DNA of 64,000 nucleotides from Liquorilactobacillus oeni DSM 19972 (lineage in GTDB: Bacteria; Bacillota; Bacilli; Lactobacillales; Lactobacillaceae), in contig NZ_AZEH01000039.1 in NCBI RefSeq assembly GCF_001436275.1, positions 301,336 through 365,335 of the forward strand. The letters run 5' to 3'. The position numbers were made by a program, and so were the translations under genes. Positions 52,741 to 61,737 of this stretch are shown piece after piece (position 1 is the first letter of the stretch; every line of letters begins with the position of its first letter). The notes below the pieces were generated by a model that saw nothing but the letters and a program-made list of their open reading frames with translations, had not been told where the DNA came from and ran no database searches.

Positions 52741-54234
52741 TCAGCATAAAATTACACTCTTTGTAACAATATTCTTTATAAAAGCATCGTCGTGTTCAAC
52801 GATCAGCATAGTGGGTTTAACCGTTTTAATAAGTTCTTCCAATTGTTCTTGATTAAAAACATCCAAATAGTTTAATGGTTCATCCCAGATAAATAACTCA
52901 GCAGATGCCGCAAGCGATTTTGCCAATTCTACTCGTTTTTTCTGTCCCATACTCATTTTTTCAATAGGAGTTTCAAAAGCATCACGTTCGACTCCAAGTT
53001 TATGCAGATTGTTCGCTAAATCTGTATAATCCAATTGATATCTTTTTGCAAACTGCTGCAACGTTCCCTTGTTATCTTCATAATCTTGCCGCACATAACT
53101 GTATTTCAAGACTTGCGGCTTAATAATATTGCCTTTTGCTGTGCCTTTAAAATCATTTAACAAGTATTTGACAAGAGAAGATTTCCCTGCACCGTTACGC
53201 CCCTTAAGCAAAAGACGTTCACCTCGCCGTAACTCAAAGTTAACAGGAGCAAATAAAGGCTTATTTTCAAAAAATAACTGTAAATTCTCAGCTTTCAACA
53301 ACAGTTCGTGATGGCTTGGTTTAAAATTCATTTTAAGCGATTCATTTTTTTCAATGTTTTTCAACAGTTTTTCTTTAGCTGCCGTTTCCTTCTCCATACG
53401 TTTTACAAGTGTTTTAGAACGTTTCATCGTTCTGGCTGCCCGGGCTCCGATAAAACCAGTATCATAAACAGCTCCGCTGCCCAGCTTAGAAGGCGATCCG
53501 TATTTATCTTTTTCGCGTCCATGCGCCCACTGGGCCTTTTCAGAGGAAGTTTTTTTCAATCTACCAATTTCTTTTTTTAACTTGACGTTCTCTTCTTCTT
53601 CAAAACTATCACGCATGTTCTTTTGTTCTTCATAGATTGCATAATTGCCCTGAGACAAAACTACCTGCTTTTTTTCAAGTGCCAGCACATGATCCACTAT
53701 ACTATTTACAAAGCTGCGGTCATGACTTACAACAATAAAACCCTTCCGCTTTTCTTGCAGGTAATGTGCGACTTGTTTGCGTGCAAGCAAATCCAAGTGA
53801 TTAGTTGGCTCATCAATCAAGGGAAAATTAAATTCGTCAGCAAACAACACGGCCAATAACACCTTAGTCTGCTCACCACCCGAAAGACTGTCAAAACTGC
53901 GCCACAAAATGTCAGGATTCAAATGAAGCAGGTTCAATTCCTTCTTGAGCTTCCAATCCTCAAAAGCCGATAGCTCCTGCAGCAAATAATATGTCAACTG
54001 TTGTTTATCATTTATTTTTTGAGGAAAATAGGTAAAGGCAACTTGTCTTTCAATTTTGCCGTCATACGGATATTCACCCTGCAAAAGTTTTAAGAACGTT
54101 GTTTTTCCGCGCCCATTGCGTCCAATCAAACCAAGCTTCCAATTTGTGTCCATTGTTAATGAAATATTCTCAAAAAGAGTTTGTTCACGAATATTAAAGC
54201 CAAAGGTCAAATTTTTAATTTCAATTTTAGTCAT
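52741..54234 (-). CDS. Lsa-type ABC-F ribosomal protection protein
   Basis: A 497-aa ABC-F protein with two ATPase domains and no membrane segments. First site: GRNGRGKTTFL (about 38-48), LSGGEQTK, LIDEPTNHLD. Second: GRNGAGKSS, MSMGQKKR, IWDEPLNYLD. The interdomain linker (about 200-290) is the antibiotic-resistance domain that reaches the ribosome. Sequence and length follow LsaA/LsaB proteins, which confer lincosamide, pleuromutilin and streptogramin A resistance. It is preceded by a two-hairpin leader (54245-54428), consistent with antibiotic-induced expression. Confidence 0.92.
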   Translation of the reverse strand: MTKIEIKNLTFGFNIREQTLFENISLTMDTNWKLGLIGRNGRGKTTFLKLLQGEYPYDGKIERQVAFTYFPQKINDKQQLTYYLLQELSAFEDWKLKKELNLLHLNPDILWRSFDSLSGGEQTKVLLAVLFADEFNFPLIDEPTNHLDLLARKQVAHYLQEKRKGFIVVSHDRSFVNSIVDHVLALEKKQVVLSQGNYAIYEEQKNMRDSFEEEENVKLKKEIGRLKKTSSEKAQWAHGREKDKYGSPSKLGSGAVYDTGFIGARAARTMKRSKTLVKRMEKETAAKEKLLKNIEKNESLKMNFKPSHHELLLKAENLQLFFENKPLFAPVNFELRRGERLLLKGRNGAGKSSLVKYLLNDFKGTAKGNIIKPQVLKYSYVRQDYEDNKGTLQQFAKRYQLDYTDLANNLHKLGVERDAFETPIEKMSMGQKKRVELAKSLAASAELFIWDEPLNYLDVFNQEQLEELIKTVKPTMLIVEHDDAFIKNIVTKSVILC

Positions 54235-54244
54235 TCAGTTCACC

Positions 54245-54286
54245 TTTTTCTGAAAAATACAAATATCTTAGCTATTTTCAGAAAAA
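54245..54286 (-). promoter_or_regulatory. hairpin sequestering the lsa-type ribosome binding site
   Basis: Reading leftward, TTTTTCTGAAAATA (54286-54273) pairs with TATTTTTCAGAAAAA (54259-54245), broken only by one extra T. The right arm runs directly into AGGTG, the Shine-Dalgarno sequence 10 nt before the ATG. Folding would hide the translation start. Confidence 0.75.
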
Positions 54287-54315
54287 GAAGTGAAATTAAC
54301 GAAACCTAAGGAACA

Positions 54316-54428
54316 CAAAAAACCCCTCGGTTGAGAAATTAATCCTAATCCTGAAAATCTGCACACTGCTCCACAAGAATGGAAAACAATCTGAATGCAG
54401 CTTCAACAAATTGGATTAATTTCTCAAC
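54316..54428 (-). terminator. leader terminator/attenuator of the lsa-type gene
   Basis: A perfect 16-bp inverted repeat, GTTGAGAAATTAATCC (54428-54413) and GGATTAATTTCTCAAC (54345-54330), encloses a ~67-nt loop, with CGAGGGG then TTTTTT (54322-54317) after it. A short frame VEQCADFQD (GTG start) and another from TTG lie within the loop and could be leader peptides (weak). It lies between the promoter at 54491-54463 and the gene. Confidence 0.75.
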
Positions 54429-54462
54429 GTCAGGATCCCTCGTTTCGTTTTTTAATATTATT

Positions 54463-54491
54463 AACTTACCATGTCTGCTTAAAAAGTACAA
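54463..54491 (-). promoter_or_regulatory. probable promoter of the lsa-type gene
   Basis: Reading leftward: TTGTAC (54491-54486), 17-bp spacer, TAAGTT (54468-54463). It would start a ~220-nt leader with two hairpins before the ATG. Confidence 0.5.
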
Positions 54492-54617
54492 CTGGGTATT
54501 AAGAACTCTCACCGAAACTCAATGTTATTTTACGTCTTTTCAGTTGAATGAATTTAAACAAAGTGCATAAAAATAAATTCTTCAACTGCTGCTTGTCTAA
54601 TAAGTTGGATATTTTTG

Positions 54618-55145
54618 CTACGAAAGAAAGCGCAGCAACCCTACCCACGCAAAACCAAGCAAAATTACGCCGTTTCCTCCGCCTATAAGTGCGCTGAGGG
54701 AAACATGCAGATAGTTTGCCAAAGGATAAGCAGCAAAAGTCACTATCAGCATCAAACCAGCCAGGAGGAACAAAAGTTCATCTTGAAATACGAACTTAAG
54801 TCCGACAAAGTGGAGTGCAACAAGCAGCGAAATAAAAGGGGCAACCTGTTCTTCTTTATGAAGCCACAAAAGAAGCAAAGAACCTGCCAAAATTAAAATT
54901 ACCTCAGCAGCGAAAATAATCAGGTACCAATTAAAATTAGCTATGGCAGCCAATGCAGTCTTTGAATGCCAATGATAAAAACTTAATATTGCCCCAGCTA
55001 TTCCTGTGATTAAAGCAACAGCCGCTCCAATTCCTAGCCAGATTCTCCACTCAGACGGTGGTGCTTCTTGTGCCCATCCAAACCAAACGAAGCTGAACCA
55101 GCCAAAAATTGCAGCATACATTAAATTATCTCGTGTGAAGTCCAT
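54618..55145 (-). CDS. hypothetical multi-pass membrane protein
   Basis: A 175-aa protein with about five to six membrane segments; FFGWFSFVWFGWAQE-like opening (IFGWFSFVWFGWAQE) and the closing GGGNGVILLGFAWVGLL are striking Gly/Trp-rich stretches. AAGGAGGG lies 6 nt before the ATG, so it is translated. I do not recognise the family. It lies between glutathione peroxidase and the lsa-type gene, all leftward, with spacing of 55 nt from the former. Confidence 0.7.
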   Translation of the reverse strand: MDFTRDNLMYAAIFGWFSFVWFGWAQEAPPSEWRIWLGIGAAVALITGIAGAILSFYHWHSKTALAAIANFNWYLIIFAAEVILILAGSLLLLWLHKEEQVAPFISLLVALHFVGLKFVFQDELLFLLAGLMLIVTFAAYPLANYLHVSLSALIGGGNGVILLGFAWVGLLRFLS

Positions 55146-55188
55146 TCTGACCCTCCTTACTTTTCAAGTAAACGTTCAGCGAGCCTAT

Positions 55189-55216
55189 AAAACAGCAAAA
55201 TTAACTTTGCTGTTTT
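55189..55216 (-). terminator. intrinsic terminator at the glutathione peroxidase stop
   Basis: AAAACAGCAAA (55189-55199) pairs perfectly with TTTGCTGTTTT (55206-55216); the stop codon lies in the loop. Reading leftward it ends in TTTTA. Confidence 0.75.
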
Positions 55217-55686
55217 TCAAGTAATTTTTCAATTTTAGGAATCATTTTCTGCGGCACAGTAGTAGGCGCAAAACGTTCCACTACCTGTCCTTTTTCATCT
55301 ACTAGAAATTTGGTAAAGTTCCACTTAATAGCGTTAGTAAATTTACCAGGTTTTTGGCTTGTCAAATACTTAAAAAGCGGAAGTGCCTTTTCCCCATTGA
55401 CATCATGAATTTGATGCATTGGAAATGAAACTCCGTATGTTGTTCGGCAACTTTGTGCAGCTTCCTTACTATCGCTTACTTCTTGGTGAAATTGATTGGA
55501 AGGAAAACCAAGAACAATCAGTCCCTTCTTATGATACTCCTGATAGATTTTTTCGAGTTCTTTAAATTGGGGAGCTAAACCGCACTTTGTAGCAGTATTG
55601 ACAATTACTAAAGGATGATTTTCATACTTTTTTAGAGAATAAGTCTCGCCGTTTTCCAAAGTGGCTTCATAATCATAAATTGACAT
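55201..55686 (-). CDS. glutathione-peroxidase-family thiol peroxidase
   Basis: A 161-aa thioredoxin-fold peroxidase. The nucleophile is the Cys in NTATKCGLAPQF (about residue 35), then GFPSNQFHQE with the conserved Gln, and WNFTKFLVDEKG with the conserved Trp-Asn. The resolving Cys is probably in SCRTTYG (about 80). These enzymes usually use thioredoxin rather than glutathione. It reduces hydrogen or lipid peroxides in the cytosol. Confidence 0.93.
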   Translation of the reverse strand: MSIYDYEATLENGETYSLKKYENHPLVIVNTATKCGLAPQFKELEKIYQEYHKKGLIVLGFPSNQFHQEVSDSKEAAQSCRTTYGVSFPMHQIHDVNGEKALPLFKYLTSQKPGKFTNAIKWNFTKFLVDEKGQVVERFAPTTVPQKMIPKIEKLLEKQQS

Positions 55687-55778
55687 TTTTAATCTCTCCT
55701 TCCTGCAAGTCTTTATATGTTTAAATATATCATTTTCAACTGCTACTAACCAACTAGTCTGCTCCTCTTACAGCAGTA

Positions 55779-56247
55779 TCATAAATATTGATGCAGCCTA
55801 AGCATATCACGCAACTGAAGGCCGTTTTCAAACAGCGGCTTTTCGTAATGCTTTACAAAAAAATCGGAATCAATTCCTATTACTCTGAAACCGCACTTTT
55901 GATAAAGATAAAGCTGATTAAAACTTGTACTTCCTGTACCAACCTCAACTACTTTAACCTGTTTATTTCGCGCCCATTCTAAGGAATAGTTTATTAAATA
56001 AGTTCCGATTCCCTGTTGACGGTACTCTTTTACAACTGCAAGATTGACAATTTCGAGCGTTTCAGGACGCGTTAAAAGAAGGACTACCACACCCCACAAG
56101 GACTCCAGACCCAGACTTTTTAGCTTCAATACAAATACCGCGTGCTAAGTATGAATCAACTGCTTTTTTGGAAGGATCTGCATCCAGCAATAGTTGATAA
56201 TGTTGTGTTGTAGCTTTTTCGAAAACGTTTAAAACTAATTTAAACAT
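55779..56247 (-). pseudogene. GNAT acetyltransferase, frameshifted at a G4 run
   Basis: From the ATG at 56247 (GAGGAAG 6 nt upstream) the frame reads MFKLVLNVFEKATTQHYQLL...EAKKSGSGVLVG. At GGGG (complement of CCCC, 56092-56095) it breaks; with one G fewer it joins VVVLLLTRPETLEIVNLAVVKEYRQQGIGTYL...HQYL. The repaired ~155-aa protein is a normal GNAT with the RQQGIGTYL acetyl-CoA loop. It could be a sequencing error. Confidence 0.85.
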
Positions 56248-56270
56248 GTTAGACTTCCTCATTCATCTTT

Positions 56271-56954
56271 TTATTCAACTTCCATATATATCATCTTAGG
56301 GTCTTGCGCCAAATAGTCAAACAAACGATTCAACTCCTGTCTGCTGTAAATTGCGATATGCAATCTTAATTTAAAATGATCCTCTTCATAGTAAAGAGTA
56401 TTAAAATTAACATCCGGATATTCTCTCTTTTTTAAACGTTCTTGCAAATCTTCTATCTCCGTCATTTTGCCTCGATAGCTGATAAAAATGTTTATCCCTG
56501 TTTTACCACGAATTTTATGAGAATCTATTCGCGAAATGACCACCTGGGTCAACAGAACACACGCAGTAGCCGCGATAGCAATTGTATACATCCCGCTTCC
56601 CAGTGCCAGACCAATTCCAGCTGCTACCCATAAACCGGTTGCAGTTGTCAAGCCATCAATAATTTTGTGTTTCGTTAAAATAGCACCTGCACCAATAAAA
56701 CCAATTCCGCTGACTACCTGGGCAGAAATTCTGGAAGGATCAAGTGACATCCCGTTTTTTTGTGCAATGTCGAAAAAAGCATATTTTGAAACAATCATAA
56801 TCAAAGCTGAACCCATTGTCACTAAAATATGTGTCCTCACACCGGCTGCTTTCATCTTGCTTCTTCTTTCATAGCCGATTATTCCCCCACAGATAGTTGC
56901 TAAAACCAAACGTAAGCACCATTCAATCTGATTGTCTCCAAAAAGCCATTGCAT
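56271..56954 (-). CDS. MgtC/SapB-family protein
   Basis: A 227-aa membrane protein with about five segments in the first two-thirds: GYERRSKMKAAGVRTHILVT is the diagnostic MgtC motif, followed by SGIGFIGAGAIL and GLTTATGLWVAAGIGLALG. An ACT-like soluble domain ends it. Members respond to low magnesium and acid. The ATG at 56954 follows AAGGAGG; an ATG 45 nt further out precedes that site. The transported ion, if any, is unknown. Confidence 0.9.
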   Translation of the reverse strand: MQWLFGDNQIEWCLRLVLATICGGIIGYERRSKMKAAGVRTHILVTMGSALIMIVSKYAFFDIAQKNGMSLDPSRISAQVVSGIGFIGAGAILTKHKIIDGLTTATGLWVAAGIGLALGSGMYTIAIAATACVLLTQVVISRIDSHKIRGKTGINIFISYRGKMTEIEDLQERLKKREYPDVNFNTLYYEEDHFKLRLHIAIYSRQELNRLFDYLAQDPKMIYMEVE

Positions 56955-57057
56955 CAAAAGTACCGCCTCCTTGTACAGATCTTTGTTTAGATTATACACA
57001 TGCTTTAACTGAATTTTAATTATCCTGCTTTCTATGGAATAAAGCTGAGCGGAAAAG

Positions 57058-57146
57058 GCTGAGCATTAAAACACGTTAATATGGCAACTGCAAGAAGGTA
57101 CAAAAAAGCTGAGCCAAAACATAGGTTTTGACCCAGCTTATTTCTC
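57058..57146 (+). repeat. terminator cassette of the dispersed repeat family
   Basis: CTGAGCATTAAAACACGTTAAT, ATGGCAACTGCAAGAAGGTAC, then AAAAAAGCTGAGCCAAAAC (57102-57120) pairing with GTTTTGACCCAGCTTATTT (57124-57142). Its spacer sequence closely matches copies at 30.2 and 51.9 kb. It terminates oleate hydratase, which reads leftward into it. Confidence 0.8.
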
Positions 57147-57175
57147 AATCTCCGCAGCCTTTTTATATGATTATT

Positions 57176-58942
57176 TTATAGCAAGTGTGCTTCTTTAAGC
57201 AGCTCTTCTAAATAGGTCCCCTTGCATTTTTTAAGCCCCAATTTTAAAAACAGCTTAGGTATCGGCAAGTTAAGTTCTGTCAATTTTTTCTCATCGTTAA
57301 GATAATATAGTGCACTCAGCAATTGCCGTATATCATAAACAGAACCAAAAACTTCTGGTACCGCGCGGTCAATATTCAGCAGCGTATAGACAGCTTCCAT
57401 TGCTGTACGAACAGAATATTCAGTAGTAAAAACAGTATCTCGTTTTGTCTCCGCAAAATTACCGATAAATGCCAAGTTAACACAGCCGTCTGGAACTACC
57501 AAAGGGCGATCTCCAAGATGCCGAACCATGAAATAAGAGGTGATAAATGGCATATAAGTTGGGACAACCGTGCAAGAATTTTGAGCATATCGTTTAATTT
57601 TAGTTTCAGGGATCCCTAAGTGATACAAAAGTTCTTCCGCAATTTCTTCTCCTGAGCAATCCACAATTTTCTTTTGAATGTAGTTTCCCAAAGTATCCGA
57701 ATATAAACCATAAATCCAAACAGTAGTTTGGTTAGGCTTTTGTGCTTTAAAATGCGGTTGACGGTGAACAGCAAAACTCATTAGCCAATTAGAATCCTTG
57801 ATCGTAACTATTCCTCCTGTTACGATTTTACCGCTATGAATTTCTCTATGTGTCAGCCTTTCGATATAAGGTTCAATATCTGCATTCTGCAGAGTCATAG
57901 TAGCTGAAATAAACCAGCTCTTTGATGGAAGATCTTCACAAAAAACTTCCGGATGTCCAAATTCAGTTGACTGCTTGGCCAAGTTCTGCCATAATTTCCA
58001 GCTGCCGCCCAGTCTATTGTTTATTGGAGCAGGAGAATCATGACTGCCGTGTGTCGTGCTTTCGGTGATAGAACCATTAGTAACAAATATTAAGTCATCT
58101 TCTGTTAACGAAAGTTCCTTTTCTAAACCCGCTTTTTTCAGCTGAATACTTTTAGCAACCTTTTTGCCATCTTCAACTTCGACTATAATGTTAGTAACAG
58201 TGGTCTTATACTGAAAATCAACCCCCTGATCTTTCAAATAGCTGACTAATGGTAATACTAATGATTCATATTGATTATACCTGGTAAATTTTAATGCAGT
58301 AAAATCGGGCAGTCCTTTAATATGATGAATAAAGCGCATAACATAACGCCTCATTTCAACTGCAGAATGCCACTTTTCAAAAGCAAACATCGTGCACCAA
58401 TAATACCAAAAATTAGAAGTGAAAAACTTACTTGAAAAAACATCTTCAATCTTTTTATCTGTGAGACTTTCTTCTGGAGTTAATACCAGCTTTATCAATT
58501 CTCTGGCTGACTCGCCTAAAGTAAAAGCTCCATCATCGGGAACACGTTGACCCCTATCGTAAATCATCCTGCAATTTGAGGAATTAGGATCTTCTTTATT
58601 CAACCAGTAAAATTCATCAAGGACGGAGGCATTCTCTTCTTCTAACGATGGAATAGAACGATAAAGATCCCACAAGCATTCAAAATGATTCTCCATTTCT
58701 CTACCGCCTCTAATGATAAATCCGTCTTCTGGGTTAAAGATTCCATCCAATGATCCTCCCGGCAAAGATAATTCTTCTAGAACATGAATCTCTTTTCCCT
58801 TCATCTGGCCATCACGTATCAAAAAGGCTGCTGCAGCGAGCGAGGCTAACCCGGCACCCACTAAATAAGCGGACTTTTGCTCAATATTGTCAGGTTTTTT
58901 GGGACGCGCAAATGCTTCATAATTTCCACTTGAGTAATACAT
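57176..58942 (-). CDS. ohyA: oleate hydratase (10-linoleic acid hydratase)
   Basis: A 588-aa FAD enzyme that hydrates cis-9 unsaturated fatty acids to 10-hydroxy acids, detoxifying them. The N-terminal [18 protein letters not shown] is typical, the FAD motif [20 protein letters not shown] follows, and [35 protein letters not shown] and [21 protein letters not shown] match the family throughout. The ATG at 58942 has GAAAGGGG upstream; the 25 extra codons do not. It lies 145 nt after a tetR gene, with a terminator-like hairpin between. Confidence 0.96.
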   Translation of the reverse strand: MYYSSGNYEAFARPKKPDNIEQKSAYLVGAGLASLAAAAFLIRDGQMKGKEIHVLEELSLPGGSLDGIFNPEDGFIIRGGREMENHFECLWDLYRSIPSLEEENASVLDEFYWLNKEDPNSSNCRMIYDRGQRVPDDGAFTLGESARELIKLVLTPEESLTDKKIEDVFSSKFFTSNFWYYWCTMFAFEKWHSAVEMRRYVMRFIHHIKGLPDFTALKFTRYNQYESLVLPLVSYLKDQGVDFQYKTTVTNIIVEVEDGKKVAKSIQLKKAGLEKELSLTEDDLIFVTNGSITESTTHGSHDSPAPINNRLGGSWKLWQNLAKQSTEFGHPEVFCEDLPSKSWFISATMTLQNADIEPYIERLTHREIHSGKIVTGGIVTIKDSNWLMSFAVHRQPHFKAQKPNQTTVWIYGLYSDTLGNYIQKKIVDCSGEEIAEELLYHLGIPETKIKRYAQNSCTVVPTYMPFITSYFMVRHLGDRPLVVPDGCVNLAFIGNFAETKRDTVFTTEYSVRTAMEAVYTLLNIDRAVPEVFGSVYDIRQLLSALYYLNDEKKLTELNLPIPKLFLKLGLKKCKGTYLEELLKEAHLL

Positions 58943-58973
58943 CTTTAAGAAACCCCTTTCAATAAAGATATTA

Positions 58974-59006
58974 AAAAGGCTGAGATTCCGAATACGAGTC
59001 TCATAC
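58974..59006 (-). terminator. hairpin between tetR and ohyA (terminator or attenuator)
   Basis: Reading leftward, TGAGACTC pairs with GGAATCTCA (one mismatch) around GTATTC and is followed by GCCTTTTTAA. It lies 32 nt before the ohyA ATG. It could end the ABC-TetR operon or regulate read-through into ohyA. Confidence 0.6.
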
Positions 59007-59086
59007 TTTCCCAACAATCATACTTCGAAAATGTAATAAAGTCTTCTTGAAAGCTTGACCTTTATCGTTACAGGTTCTTACAAAAA

Positions 59087-59737
59087 TTACTCGCTGTTCT
59101 TTTTTAATCCTTTAATTAAAAATTCTACTGCTTCTTTGCTGGCCTCGGGTACATCGAGAGGCTGGTCTAACAATATACATGGGACTAAATACCCCATAAC
59201 AGTGCTAATAATATATTGTGCAATCCTTTGAGGAGCCCAGGCGACCAGTTGACCTTGTTTTTGATAATATTTTAAAGCTAGGCCCATCTTTACTACCAAT
59301 TCTCCACCGATTTCATGCTTTAAAGTATAGGCCAAGTTTTTATCATGCAGCACTTCCTGCGCAAAAATCTTTAACTGCAATTTATTTTCAATTGCGAATT
59401 CCATTCTATTTTGAACTACTTGGGTCAAAAATTCTTCAAGCAAGGGATAGTTTGCCTGCGACAGAGCAGTGATAAATTCTGCAGCAGCGCTTGGAATAAC
59501 TGATTTTACAAATGGTTTGAGAATTGCTGCCAGTATACCTTCTTTTGTTTTAAACTGTTTATAGACAGTTCCTTCTGACACCTGTGCTTTTTCAGCAATC
59601 TCTTTTGTGCTGGTCCTGTCAAAGCCATTCTTTGAAAAAAGGAGCAGACTCGCTTTTAAAACTTTTTTTTGCTTTTCAGAGAGTGAAGTTTTGGTTAAAG
59701 CCTGGTCAAAAAGCGTGTTAACACTGTTGATGATCAT
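59087..59737 (-). CDS. TetR-family regulator of the ABC exporter
   Basis: A 216-aa repressor: HTH about residues 25-70 (FSKNGFDRTSTKEIAEKAQVSEGTVYKQF) with a ~140-residue helical ligand domain. GGAG precedes the ATG 18 nt after the permease stop, so it is the third gene of the ATPase-permease-TetR operon and probably autorepresses it at the palindrome 61623-61638. It directly precedes oleate hydratase. Confidence 0.92.
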   Translation of the reverse strand: MIINSVNTLFDQALTKTSLSEKQKKVLKASLLLFSKNGFDRTSTKEIAEKAQVSEGTVYKQFKTKEGILAAILKPFVKSVIPSAAAEFITALSQANYPLLEEFLTQVVQNRMEFAIENKLQLKIFAQEVLHDKNLAYTLKHEIGGELVVKMGLALKYYQKQGQLVAWAPQRIAQYIISTVMGYLVPCILLDQPLDVPEASKEAVEFLIKGLKKNSE

Positions 59738-59755
59738 TTTTCTCTCCTAAGCCCC

Positions 59756-60883
59756 CTAAACATTTCGATATCTGCGAAGTACAAGTTGATTAAGTATCAG
59801 AAAGAAAATTATAAAAATAGCAAGTATCCCTAAATTAAGACTGATTTTGCTTAAACCTGCGCCCTTTTCAATCACTTCTGAAAGAGAGTGTCCACCATAA
59901 TAAAGAGGCATAAACCGAGCAAAAATCTGTAACGGCTTAGCCATTTGGGAAACCGGAATAATCCCAGAAAAGAAAATCTGTGGAATCACTATTAATGGGA
60001 TAAACTGTACCATTTGAAATTCTGAAGAAGCAAAGCTTGACACAAATAACCCAATCGTTAAGGCTGTTAGTGCTAAAAGAATATTAATTAACAACACATT
60101 CCAAATACTTCCAAGAATCTGAATATTGAAAACGTAAATACTGAATAAAACAATTATGACAGTCTGACATAAGGCAAAGATCCCAAAACCGAGAAGATAT
60201 CCGCTGATTAATTCACTACGTTTTATCGGTGTTGCCAGCAAACGATTTAAGGTTCCGCTAGTCCTTTCACGCAAAAGCGAGATTCCTGAAATTAAAAAAA
60301 CAAAGAAAAAAACGACGAAACCGATCATAATTGGTAAAAGTGTGTCAAAGAAAGTTGAATTACTGCTGCCGTAAACATAGTGTGTTTCAGTGGTATACGT
60401 AATAGCATTTTTTTGTGCGAATCCGTGATTATCATCCGAACCAAGTTGTCGGCTAAGCTGTCGGATCAGCTTCATCTGTTTTTTGATCTGTGCACTTGCA
60501 GTTTTACCGCGTAATTTAATCTGCGCAAGTTGTAGACTCTGTTTGATCCGGGCGCTTTTATTCTGATCACTATTCTGAAGAGTAAGTGTTAATTTTTCAT
60601 TTTTTTGCGAGAGTATTCCTGCGTAATCGTATTGTTTTATGAGTTCTTTGGCTTGTTTTGACGATTTTACCTTTTGAAGTTTAAGCTGCTTATTTTTAAG
60701 ATTTTTAACCAGTGCAGCATCAACGTTACGAACACCGAGTACTGCCGTTTCGTTATCATTAGATTGGAACATAAAATAGAACAAAGATAAAATTACTAAC
60801 GGAGCTAAGAATATCAATGCTAAGGTCCTTTTATCACGCAGCATTTCCGTGATGATGCGTTTAATCATTGCTAGTATGCGCAT
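59756..60883 (-). CDS. ABC-2-type exporter permease
   Basis: A 375-aa membrane subunit: one N-terminal segment (LALIFLAPLVILSLFYFMF), a large outer domain (~45-170), then five segments with FVFLISGISLLRERTSGTLNRLLATPIKRSE, the ABC-2 coupling signature, and FIPLIVIPQIFFSGIIPVSQM. GGGAGG places the ATG inside the last 23 nt of the ATPase gene, so they are translationally coupled. It resembles YhgE/DrrB-like drug exporters. Confidence 0.92.
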   Translation of the reverse strand: MRILAMIKRIITEMLRDKRTLALIFLAPLVILSLFYFMFQSNDNETAVLGVRNVDAALVKNLKNKQLKLQKVKSSKQAKELIKQYDYAGILSQKNEKLTLTLQNSDQNKSARIKQSLQLAQIKLRGKTASAQIKKQMKLIRQLSRQLGSDDNHGFAQKNAITYTTETHYVYGSSNSTFFDTLLPIMIGFVVFFFVFLISGISLLRERTSGTLNRLLATPIKRSELISGYLLGFGIFALCQTVIIVLFSIYVFNIQILGSIWNVLLINILLALTALTIGLFVSSFASSEFQMVQFIPLIVIPQIFFSGIIPVSQMAKPLQIFARFMPLYYGGHSLSEVIEKGAGLSKISLNLGILAIFIIFFLILNQLVLRRYRNV

Positions 60884-61601
60884 CTTGAAGCCTCCCTGCC
60901 TTTAGAAATACTTCTTCAATGGTCTGTACTTCATACTTTTTTATAAGTGTCCGCGGTGTGCCTTGGGCAATTGCCTCTCCTTTGCGAATCAAAAAAAGAT
61001 TGTCAGCTTCCCAAGCATCATTCATTACATGTGTCGTTAGCAAAATGGTTTTGCCTTCAGAAGCAAGGTGATGCAGTTCTTTCCAGATCTGCTGCCTCAG
61101 TTCTGGATCAATTCCTACCGTGGGTTCATCCAAAATCAGTATCTGTGGATCGGCTACCAAGGCGATTGCAAGTGACAGGCGTCTTTTCATCCCTCCAGAA
61201 AAATATTGTACTTGTTTATTCAAACTTGGTTCAAGGTTCACAACTGCAGCTGCGTACGAAATTCTTTTTTTTAATTGTTTCTTGGGAACTCCCTGCATAA
61301 TTCCAAAAAAGGCTAGATTCTCTCTGGCGGTCATTGTCCAATATAACGCATCTGTTTGTGCCATAAATCCAATATTAGACAATATCTTACGGTTAGGCAT
61401 TCTAGTGTCCAATAAAGTAACTTCGCCTTTTTGAGGGTTAATCATTCCCATAATTGAGTTGATTAAAGTGGTTTTGCCAGAACCGCTGGGTCCTATTAAA
61501 GCAAGAATTTCACCCTTTTTAATTTCTAAGTTGACTTGTTTCAAAACAATAGTTTTACCGTAGCCCTGAACCAAGTTTGAAGCTTTAATAACTGTTGACA
61601 T
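60861..61601 (-). CDS. ABC exporter ATPase
   Basis: A 246-aa ATPase of the DrrA/CcmA type: Walker A GPSGSGKTT (about 37-45), Q-loop FMAQTDALYW, signature YFSGGMKRRLS, Walker B ILILDEPTVGIDPELR and the H-loop TTHVMNDAWEAD. It pairs with the overlapping permease gene. It heads the operon, with a TetR-type palindrome in its promoter. Confidence 0.94.
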   Translation of the reverse strand: MSTVIKASNLVQGYGKTIVLKQVNLEIKKGEILALIGPSGSGKTTLINSIMGMINPQKGEVTLLDTRMPNRKILSNIGFMAQTDALYWTMTARENLAFFGIMQGVPKKQLKKRISYAAAVVNLEPSLNKQVQYFSGGMKRRLSLAIALVADPQILILDEPTVGIDPELRQQIWKELHHLASEGKTILLTTHVMNDAWEADNLFLIRKGEAIAQGTPRTLIKKYEVQTIEEVFLKAGRLQDAHTSND

Positions 61602-61622
61602 TTTTTCACCTCATTTATAAGT

Positions 61623-61670
61623 AAGTGAGCACTCACTTATTATTATAAGCACCGTCAAATTTTTTGCAAA
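61623..61670 (-). promoter_or_regulatory. promoter and TetR operator of the ATPase-permease-TetR operon
   Basis: Reading leftward, TATAAT (61647-61642) preceded at 17 bp by TTTGCA (61670-61665). AAGTGAG-CA-CTCACTT (61623-61638), a perfect 16-bp palindrome, covers the start site. AAGTGAGnnCTCACTT-type sites are common TetR operators. The ATG at 61601 follows GAGGTG. Confidence 0.82.
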
Positions 61671-61737
61671 TATTATCTACTTTAACCATTAATATCTGTT
61701 TTAAACCTTAAAAACCCTCTGAAAAACATAAAAGAGA

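Noticed and set aside
54316-54491. T-box leader before the lsa-type gene
   Set aside because: No specifier loop or T-box (GGTGGTACCGCG-like) sequence; GAGGGATCC only superficially resembles it.
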